Assembly: GCF_000373585.1 (NCBI RefSeq)
Contig: NZ_KB891894.1
Coordinates: forward strand, 31,469 to 95,468
Direction of reading: 5' to 3'
Source of the DNA: Streptomyces sp. MspMP-M5
GTDB lineage: Bacteria; Actinomycetota; Actinomycetes; Streptomycetales; Streptomycetaceae
DNA length: 64,000 nucleotides
Numbering within the stretch: the first letter of the stretch is position 1; every line of letters begins with the position of its first letter. A program made the position numbers and the translations under genes. Positions 58,618 through 64,000 of this stretch are shown here, piece by piece. The notes under the pieces are model-generated. The model saw only the letters and a list, made by a program, of their open reading frames with translations. It was not told where the DNA came from and made no database searches.

Positions 58618-59239
58618 CCGCCGCCTCCGCCCCGTCTCCGCCGGCCCCGGCCCCCTGTTGCGGTGGGGTCAGCCGCTGTTGCGGAGTGGTCAGCTCCTGC
58701 TGCGGAGCGGGCAGCTCCCGTTGCGGTGGGGCCAGCCGCTTTTCGAAGAAGATCTCCGCATACGGATCACCGAAGTGGTACGGGGCGATCTCGACGTAAC
58801 CACGCCGCCGGTACAGCGCGATGGCCTCGGTCAGATCCAGCCGGGTGTCAAGCCGGATCCGCTCGGCACCCAGCCGCACCGCGGCCGCCTCCGCCGCCCG
58901 CAGCAGCCCGCTCGCGATGCCCAGACCGCGTTTGCCGGGCCGGACGAACACCTGCTTCAGCTCGGCGGTACGGGCGTCCAGCAGCCGGGCCCCGGCGCAG
59001 CCCGCCGGCTCGCCGCCGTGCCGGGCCACCAGCAGCACCCCGCGCGGCGGCCGCAGCCCCTCGCCCGTGTACTCGGCCACGCCCCGGCCGATCTCCTCCG
59101 GCGTCGCGCGGCGCCCCTCGTGCAGCGTGTAATAGCGGTCGGCGACCTCGGTGTAGTACGCGCGGAACAGGGCCCGCGCCACCGGCGCGTCGACCGGCTC
59201 GGCGGCGATCGTCCAGGACGGGACGGCGGCGTCACTCAT
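58607..59239 (-). CDS. GNAT family N-acetyltransferase with heptad-repeat tail
   Basis: 210 aa from ATG (MSDAAVPSWTIAAEP). GNAT core: RGVLLVARHGGEPAGCAGARLLDARTAELKQVFVRPGKRGLGIASGLLRAAEAAAVRLGAERIRLDTRLDLTEAIALYRRRGYVEIAPY; the acetyl-CoA loop is RPGKRGLG. The tail has four 7-residue repeats of LxxPQQE type (LAPPQRE, LPAPQQE, LTTPQQR, LTPPQQG) coded by near-identical 21-bp units, an unusual addition. Acceptor unknown; small-molecule or protein amines are possible. Confidence 0.9.
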   Translation of the reverse strand: MSDAAVPSWTIAAEPVDAPVARALFRAYYTEVADRYYTLHEGRRATPEEIGRGVAEYTGEGLRPPRGVLLVARHGGEPAGCAGARLLDARTAELKQVFVRPGKRGLGIASGLLRAAEAAAVRLGAERIRLDTRLDLTEAIALYRRRGYVEIAPYHFGDPYAEIFFEKRLAPPQRELPAPQQELTTPQQRLTPPQQGAGAGGDGAEAAVTW

Positions 59240-59337
59240 GGCGGCATTCTCCGACACCACCGGGGCCCCGCACCCGCCACCACGGACGGACAGCTGCCGC
59301 CCCCTCCCACACGGACGTGCACGCCCGCAAATCAGCC

Positions 59338-59661
59338 CTACTTGGGCGCAGCCTGCTGCACCACCTCGAAGGACCACAGCGTCGAACCGCTCGCGGCGGG
59401 CTTCGGCCGCTCGCCGCCCTCACCACCCTGCTGGTGCGCGGCCTTCATCGGCCCCTCCATCCACGCCTGGAACGACTCCTCGTCGCGCCACCGCGTGTAG
59501 ACGAGGTACTGGTCGGTGCCCTCCACGGGGCGCAGCAGCTCGAACCACTCGAAGCCGTCTGCGGAGTCGACCGTTCCGGCACGTGAAGCGAACCGCTTTT
59601 CCAACACCTCACGCTGCTCCGCAGGGACGGTCAGCACATTGATCTTCACCACGCTGGCCAC
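59338..59661 (-). CDS. MhuD/IsdG-like heme-degrading monooxygenase
   Basis: 107 aa, ABM-fold ferredoxin-like dimer. The sequence runs parallel to mycobacterial MhuD: VVKINVLTVPAEQREVLEKRFASRAGTVDSADGFEWFELLRPVEGTDQYLVYTRWRDEESFQAWMEGPMKAAHQQG. The heme-enzyme residues Asn (Asn8 in KINV), Trp (in FQAWMEG) and axial His (in AAHQQG) are all kept. MhuD and IsdG open the heme ring to free iron. Other ABM members degrade antibiotics or quinones but lack this set. Single gene, ATG start. Confidence 0.88.
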   Translation of the reverse strand: MASVVKINVLTVPAEQREVLEKRFASRAGTVDSADGFEWFELLRPVEGTDQYLVYTRWRDEESFQAWMEGPMKAAHQQGGEGGERPKPAASGSTLWSFEVVQQAAPK

Positions 59662-59928
59662 AGGGCACCTCTCCTCGATCGAACGGACGCCGAATCGGCG
59701 TCATCACCTCATCCGGATGTCTGCAGTCTCCTACACCACCCGGTCAAAACGCCGTGAGGACGGCCCCGGTGCCAACGGTCGTCAACGGCAAAGGCAACAA
59801 CGGCAAAGGCGACAGCGTCAACGGCAACAACGCCAACGCTCCCAACGCCCCGTACGACGACGGCCGGCCGCCTGCCCCAAGGGGGCTCGGCGGCCGGCCG
59901 TGTGTGGGTCGTGGTGTGTAGCGGCGGC
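59662..59928. other. Intergenic repeat-rich region with terminator of the transporter gene
   Basis: CAACGGCAA-type units recur between 59775 and 59850 (loose 9-bp periodicity). A 13-bp perfect inverted repeat (59860-59872 and 59889-59901) is the probable terminator of the minus-strand transporter gene that ends at 59929. Confidence 0.6.
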
Positions 59929-61404
59929 TCAGCGCGCCGTGCCGGCGGCCGCCAGTTGACGGGCCTCGGCCTCGGTCTCCACCGCCGGCGGGGAGCCGGG
60001 CAGCGGCTTGCGGGCGCTCTCCGACATCAGCAGGACGGCGATGCCGCCGATCACGGCCGCCGCCATCATGTAGTAGGCGGGCATCATCTTGTTGCCGGTC
60101 GCGCCGATCAGGGCCGTGACCACCAGCGGCGTGGTGCCGCCGAAGAGCGACACCGAGATGTTGAAGCCGATCGACAGCGAGCCGTAGCGCACCTTGGTCG
60201 GGAAGAGCGCGGGCAGCGTCGAGGGCATCGCGGCGGTGAAGCACACCAGCAACAGGCCGAGCGCGCCCATGCCCACGGCGATGGCAGCCAGCGAACCCTG
60301 CCGGATCAGCAGCAGCGCGGGGACGGACAGCACCAGGAAGCCCACGCAGCCGGCGCCGATGACCGGGCGGCGGCCGAAGCGGTCGGACAGCCGGCCCACG
60401 AAGGGCTGCACGCACATCATCGCGACCATCACGCCGAGCACGACCAGCAGCCCGTGCGTCTCGTCGTACTTCAGCTCCGAGGTGAGGTAGCTCGGCATGT
60501 ACGACAGCAGCATGTAGTCCGTGACGTTGAAGACCAGGACCAGGCCGACGCAGAGCAGCATCGTCCGCCACTGACCGAAGATCATCTCGCGGATGCCGAT
60601 CCGCTTCTCGGCCGCGCGCCGCTCCTTCTCGCGGGCGTGCGCCTCCTTCTCCATCTGGGCGAAGGCCGGGGTCTCTTCGAGGCGGAGCCGCAGGTAGAGG
60701 CCGATGATGCCCATCGGACCGGCGATCAGGAACGGGATCCGCCAGCCCCACGAGTGGAGGTCCTCGGTGGACAGCAGCGCGGTCATCAGGGTGACCAGGC
60801 CGGCGCCGCCGACGTAGCCGGCGAGGGTGCCGAACTCCAGCCAGCTGCCCAGGAATCCGCGCTTCTTGTCGGGCGCGTACTCGGCGATGAAGGTCGAGGC
60901 GCCGCCGTACTCACCGCCGGTGGAGAAGCCCTGTACGAGGCGGGCGGCCAGCAGCAGGATGGGCGCGCCGACCCCGATCGCGGCGTACGAGGGGATCAGG
61001 CCGATGGCGAAGGTGCCCGCGGCCATCATGATCATGGTGATGGCGAGGACCTTCTGGCGGCCGACGCGGTCGCCGAGCGGGCCGAAGAACATGCCGCCGA
61101 GGGGGCGCACCAGGAAGGCCGCGGCGAACGCGCCGAAGGTCGAGAGCAGCTGCGCGGTCGGGTTCCCGGACGGGAAGAAGACATGGCCGAGGGTGACCGC
61201 GAGGTAGCTGTAGACGCCGAAGTCGAACCACTCCATCGCGTTGCCGAGGGCGGCCGCCGATACCGCGCGCTTGACCATCGCGGGGTCGACGACCGTGACC
61301 TCGTCCGGTGTCTGCGGGGCCGCCCGCCGCGGCTCGGTGGTGGCGCCGGCGCTTCCGGCGACGCCCGTACGGGACCCGGGTGCGAGGGGGGACTGCGTCG
61401 GCAC
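59929..61404 (-). CDS. MHS-family MFS transporter, ProP-like (proline/betaine/organic acid symporter)
   Basis: 491 aa from GTG. Twelve helices. Diagnostic family residues: AALGNAMEWFDFGVYSYLAVTLG (helix I), FFGPLGDRVGRQKVLAITM (motif A), RLVQGFSTGGEYGGASTFIAEYAPDKKRGFLGSW with the MHS signature, and SDRFGRRPVIGAG in the repeat. Cytoplasmic loop KEAHAREKERRAAEKR is charged. Unlike E. coli ProP it lacks the osmosensing coiled-coil C-terminus. Substrate probably betaine, proline or a small acid; not determinable. Preceded by a long leader with a dyad. Confidence 0.92.
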   Translation of the reverse strand: MPTQSPLAPGSRTGVAGSAGATTEPRRAAPQTPDEVTVVDPAMVKRAVSAAALGNAMEWFDFGVYSYLAVTLGHVFFPSGNPTAQLLSTFGAFAAAFLVRPLGGMFFGPLGDRVGRQKVLAITMIMMAAGTFAIGLIPSYAAIGVGAPILLLAARLVQGFSTGGEYGGASTFIAEYAPDKKRGFLGSWLEFGTLAGYVGGAGLVTLMTALLSTEDLHSWGWRIPFLIAGPMGIIGLYLRLRLEETPAFAQMEKEAHAREKERRAAEKRIGIREMIFGQWRTMLLCVGLVLVFNVTDYMLLSYMPSYLTSELKYDETHGLLVVLGVMVAMMCVQPFVGRLSDRFGRRPVIGAGCVGFLVLSVPALLLIRQGSLAAIAVGMGALGLLLVCFTAAMPSTLPALFPTKVRYGSLSIGFNISVSLFGGTTPLVVTALIGATGNKMMPAYYMMAAAVIGGIAVLLMSESARKPLPGSPPAVETEAEARQLAAAGTAR

Positions 61405-61814
61405 GTGTTCGCTCGCCTGCGCTCTCTGGGACGACTACAAGGACTTGCCCCGCCATGGCGTGGAGGGGCAAAGGACGACCATACGGGCAGACCGGGTCAT
61501 CACGGACAGTGTGCAGTTGACTGCACAGTTGCCCGCCTACCCCCTCCTCGCTGGGTAAACATGCGTCCGCGAACTTTTTTCGGAGAGGCGGGCTTGTGAT
61601 CCATCTCGCGGGGATCGGCCGCAACCGGGGGCGGATTGTGGCCCGCGTCACGTGACGCGCGCCGCCCGGTGCGTGTTCGTTCGCATACGGAAACGGCGCG
61701 GCGGTGCGTCGCACACCGCCGCGCCGAGGGATCGTCGCGTCCCTCCAGGATCGGCCATCGGCCCGGACCCCGCCACTCGGGCGGCGCGCCGGTGCACATG
61801 TCGCGGCCGATGCC
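61405..61814. promoter_or_regulatory. Upstream region of the ProP-like gene with strong dyad
   Basis: 410 bp, no gene. TGTGCAGTTGACTGCACA (61510-61527) is an inverted repeat with perfect 8-bp arms around TG, about 105 bp upstream of the transporter GTG; a probable operator. TTGCCCC and GGGGCAA (about 61445-61471) flank GCCATGG and could form a leader hairpin. The right end holds the terminator at 61694-61726. Confidence 0.5.
61694..61726 (-). terminator. Terminator of the sigma factor operon
   Basis: CGGCGCGGCGGTG (61694-61706) and CACCGCCGCGCCG (61714-61726), 13-bp perfect arms, 7-nt loop, downstream of the minus-strand CU044_5270-family gene. Confidence 0.8.
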
Positions 61815-62837
61815 TCACGGCATCCACGCCTCGTAGGACAGCACCTCGCCCGCGCTGATCCGGAAGTCGGGCACGGCCTTGGTGAAGGTGATCTCCGTGC
61901 CGAGGAGTTGGCCGGTGCGCGGATCGAGGATCACCATCTGGCGGGTGGCGTCAAGGGTGCCGTCGGGCCCGTCGTGCACGAACGCCTGCCCGCGGCGGCC
62001 CAGTCGGTCGGTGACCGCGCCGGCCGGCCGCAGGCCCCTGGTGTCCGCCAGCATCCGCACGATCGCCGCCGTCTCCCGCGGCCCCGGCGTCCACTCCTGG
62101 CGGAACGAGGAGAGCGCCGTCAGTAGTTGCGGCACGGTCGCCGCGTCGTCGCCGGCCGCCGCGCCATAACGGGAGACGAGCAGCGCGCGCAACGCCTTCG
62201 GGTCGGTGGGCGGCTTCGTACGGGCGGCGAGCCCGCCGTACTGTCCGCCCGAGCCCGCCGGATAGGTCGCACGGTGCAGCACCCTGCCGTCGCTGACGGT
62301 CCGCCAGCGGCCGCCGTCGTCGTGGACGACCGGCCGTCCCGGATGGCGCGGGTCGGTGGCCACCACCAGTTCGGAGCCGCTGCCGTCGGGGTTCCACCGG
62401 GTGATGCGCTCCTCGGGAACGGTCACCGGGGACGCCGCGTCCGGACCGGTCCCCACGGACAGGCTCCAGCTCTGCAGATGGCTGCCGCGCCGCGGCCCGT
62501 CCTGCGGGCCGGCCGTCCGGGCCCGGGCCTCCGCGAGGCGGGCCAGCCCGCCCAAGGAGGGTTCGGCGCCGACCACGCGCGGCACGAGCGCGGACGGTGC
62601 CGCGACCGCCGGGCTGCTGCCGGCATCGGTGAGCGTGAAGGCGAGCACCGCGACCAGCGCCAGCACCGCCGCCTCGGCGCGCAGCACCAGACGGCGACGG
62701 GCCCGCCGGGTGCGGTCGCTGTGCAGCAGGCGGTTCAGGGCGCGCTCGGCGGTGGCGTCCAACGGGCGGTCCCGCCAGCGCCCTTCACTGGCCGGCACCG
62801 GGTCGGCCGCCCGCAGCAGCTCCAGTTCGTCACTCAT
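61815..62837 (-). CDS. CU044_5270 family membrane protein, partner of the ECF sigma factor
   Basis: 340 aa. Cytoplasmic N-terminal 45 residues (LELLRAADPVPASEGRWRDRPLDATAERALNRLLHS), one membrane helix (RLVLRAEAAVLALVAVLAFTLTDAGS, about 49-74) and a large extracellular part. This is the CU044_5270 family, usually encoded after an ECF sigma factor. No zinc anti-sigma (HxxxCxxC) motif is seen, so the anti-sigma role is likely but not proved. Its ATG overlaps the sigma factor stop by 8 nt, showing tight coupling. Confidence 0.88.
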   Translation of the reverse strand: MSDELELLRAADPVPASEGRWRDRPLDATAERALNRLLHSDRTRRARRRLVLRAEAAVLALVAVLAFTLTDAGSSPAVAAPSALVPRVVGAEPSLGGLARLAEARARTAGPQDGPRRGSHLQSWSLSVGTGPDAASPVTVPEERITRWNPDGSGSELVVATDPRHPGRPVVHDDGGRWRTVSDGRVLHRATYPAGSGGQYGGLAARTKPPTDPKALRALLVSRYGAAAGDDAATVPQLLTALSSFRQEWTPGPRETAAIVRMLADTRGLRPAGAVTDRLGRRGQAFVHDGPDGTLDATRQMVILDPRTGQLLGTEITFTKAVPDFRISAGEVLSYEAWMP

Positions 62838-63369
62838 GGCCGTCGCCTCCTCCTCGTACGGACACGGGGGTCCGGGTGCGGTCGATCTCCGCGCGCAGGC
62901 GGCGCCGGGCCCGGTGCAGCCGCATGGCCGCCGCGCTCCGGCCGCATCCGAGGGCCACCGCCAGCTCCTCGACGGTCAGTTCCTCCCAGGCGGTCAGCCG
63001 CAGGACCTCCTGGTCGGCGGCGGACAGCCGGCCCAGGGCCGCGTGCACCCAGGCGCCGGGCCGCTCGGCGTCCGGGCTCTCCACGGTCTGCCGGCCGTGC
63101 GCCGCCTCGTGATTGCCGAGCCGGTGCAGCAGCCGCCGGTAGCGGCCCATCCCGCGCACCGTGTTGGCCAGGCAGTTCCGGGCCACCCCGTACAGCCAGG
63201 GCAGCGGCGCGTCGGGGAGTTCGGCGCGCCGCCGCCACGCTATGGAGAAGACGTCGGCCACCACCTCCTCGACCTCGTGTGCCGGGGCGTCCAGCCGCCG
63301 CGCCACGAAGCGGCTGACCGCCCAGTAGTGCGCGCGGTAGGCCGCGGCGAAGGCGTCGTCCGTGCTCAT
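62830..63369 (-). CDS. ECF RNA polymerase sigma factor
   Basis: 179 aa from ATG. Region 2: FAAAYRAHYWAVSRFVARRLDAPAHEVEEVVADVFSIAWRRRAELPDAPLPWLYGVARNCLANTVRGMGRYRRL. Region 4: ALGRLSAADQEVLRLTAWEELTVEELAVALGCGRSAAAMRLHRARRRLRAEID with its helix-turn-helix. No region 3 or 1, as in ECF factors. Operon with the CU044_5270-family protein, the form of group that lacks a zinc anti-sigma. Divergent from ctaD with 127 bp between starts, so the two promoters are close. Confidence 0.95.
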   Translation of the reverse strand: MSTDDAFAAAYRAHYWAVSRFVARRLDAPAHEVEEVVADVFSIAWRRRAELPDAPLPWLYGVARNCLANTVRGMGRYRRLLHRLGNHEAAHGRQTVESPDAERPGAWVHAALGRLSAADQEVLRLTAWEELTVEELAVALGCGRSAAAMRLHRARRRLRAEIDRTRTPVSVRGGGDGHE

Positions 63370-63496
63370 GAAACCCCTGTGTCCGGCATCGCCCCGATCG
63401 TCACACCCCGCACTCGTGACTCATCCCACCCTCCCGGCAGCCCGTTTCGCGCCGGTCACCGGTGACGATGCGCCGGGAGGCGGACACCTACGGGGC

Positions 63497-64000
63497 ATGA
63501 AGCTCCCCGCAACTCCCTCGCCGACGGCCCGATCCGGTGTGTCGCGGGCCGCCGTGGCACATCCCGCGACGCGCCGGAACCCGCTGACGTGGCTGACGAC
63601 CACCGACCACAAGACCATCGGCACGCTCTATCTGGTGACCGCCTTCGCGTTCTTCTGCGTCGGCGGGCTGCTGGCGCTTCTCATGCGTGCCGAGCTGGCC
63701 CGGCCCGGCCACCAGCTGCTGTCGAACGAGCAGTTCAACCAGGCATTCACGATGCACGGCACGATCATGCTGCTGATGTTCGCGACGCCGCTGTTCGCCG
63801 GTTTCGCCAACTGGATCATGCCGCTGCAGATCGGCGCGCCGGACGTGGCGTTCCCGCGTTTGAACATGCTCGCCTATTGGCTCTATCTTTTCGGTTCGCT
63901 GATCGCGGTGGGGGGCTTCCTCACGCCTCAAGGAGCGGCCGATTTCGGCTGGTTCGGCTATGTGCCGCTCTCCGACGCCGTCCATTCCCCGGGAATCGGC
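63497..64000 (+). CDS. ctaD: Cytochrome c oxidase subunit I (N-terminal 168 residues, cut by window end)
   Basis: Heme-copper terminal oxidase core subunit; open to the right edge with no stop. MKLPATPSPTARSG is a short lead, then NPLTWLTTTDHKTIGTLYLVTAFAFFCVGGLLALLMRAELARPGHQLLSNEQFNQAFTMHGTIMLLMFATPLFAGFANWIMPLQIGAPDVAFPRLNMLAYWLYLFG. His87 in TMHGTIM is a low-spin heme a ligand. ATG at 63497 with CGGGG close upstream; the stronger GGGAGG (63475) is rather far. It stands without ctaC nearby, divergent from a sigma factor, so it is probably a second, stand-alone copy. Confidence 0.9.
   Translation, partial: MKLPATPSPTARSGVSRAAVAHPATRRNPLTWLTTTDHKTIGTLYLVTAFAFFCVGGLLALLMRAELARPGHQLLSNEQFNQAFTMHGTIMLLMFATPLFAGFANWIMPLQIGAPDVAFPRLNMLAYWLYLFGSLIAVGGFLTPQGAADFGWFGYVPLSDAVHSPGIG

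Noticed and set aside
61443..61472. TTGCCCC/GGGGCAA hairpin as an attenuator of the ProP-like gene
   Set aside because: Only 7-bp arms with a large loop containing GCCATGG; no leader peptide or U-tract supports attenuation.
1..64000. CRISPR arrays, insertion sequences or rRNA
   Set aside because: No spaced 24-40-bp repeats, transposase motifs or rRNA sequence were seen; tandem repeats present are 9-12 bp without unique spacers.

Overview
The window reads as a stretch of a Streptomyces chromosome. The DNA is very GC-rich, third codon positions are almost all G or C, GTG starts are common, and intergenic hairpins mostly lack U-tracts. The gene set (fasR-fabD-fabH-acpP-fabF, aceE, an AhpE-like peroxiredoxin, several TerD proteins) matches, from memory, the order around SCO2365-SCO2391 of S. 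coelicolor. That species link is recalled knowledge, not a search result.

Layout. 1-6.4 kb: the end of a DUF3145 gene, a beta-hydroxyacid dehydrogenase, then the core type II fatty acid synthase operon on the minus strand with its regulator FasR at the head. 6.4-18 kb: pirin, a serine hydrolase, a MerR/aldo-keto reductase pair behind a textbook MerR promoter, a membrane acyltransferase, a two-component system flanked by two DUF1023 hydrolases, and a TetR gene divergent from a 14-helix MFS exporter. 18-25 kb: a secreted I36-type inhibitor, the homodimeric pyruvate dehydrogenase E1, a DUF3052 protein and an AhpE-type peroxiredoxin.

25.3-35.1 kb is the most interesting block, a Ter (tellurium/stress) locus. 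It holds two TerD proteins, a TerC-like DUF475 membrane protein, a TerA/TerD-like protein, and a TerD protein with a Pro/Tyr/Gly-rich tail. Divergent from these is an apparent operon of a CitE-like lyase, an 832-aa protein that looks like PRTase_2-TRSP-PRTase_1-PELOTA fused together, and a HAD phosphatase. This corresponds to the proposed Ter-linked pathway for a nucleoside-like metabolite, but with the two phosphoribosyltransferases in one chain and no ATP-grasp gene visible nearby.

35-42 kb: an O-methyltransferase, an FmdB-like zinc ribbon, a galactonate catabolic set (GntR regulator, DgoD, PfkB kinase) and two membrane proteins separated by a 12-bp minisatellite. At 42.04 kb lies tRNA-Val(UAC). 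Next to it is a 3-kb patch of small orphan genes (hypotheticals, DUF2975 plus XRE regulator) that could be an old insertion, though no integrase or att repeat is seen. 45.7-53.7 kb: a VOC protein, a cobalt/nickel permease behind a cobalamin riboswitch, MarR/hydrolase, a P-loop kinase divergent from TetR, a methyltransferase, DedA, and DoxX with an iron-box-like site in its promoter. 54-64 kb: a HAD phosphatase, a PG-binding membrane protein, an MFS exporter with a fused MarR-like domain, GNAT, a MhuD-like heme monooxygenase, a ProP-type transporter, an ECF sigma factor with its partner, and the start of cytochrome oxidase subunit I.

Most other long open frames are antisense shadows produced by GC-rich codon bias and were left out. 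Coordinates of start codons are by inspection; where two starts are plausible this is stated.
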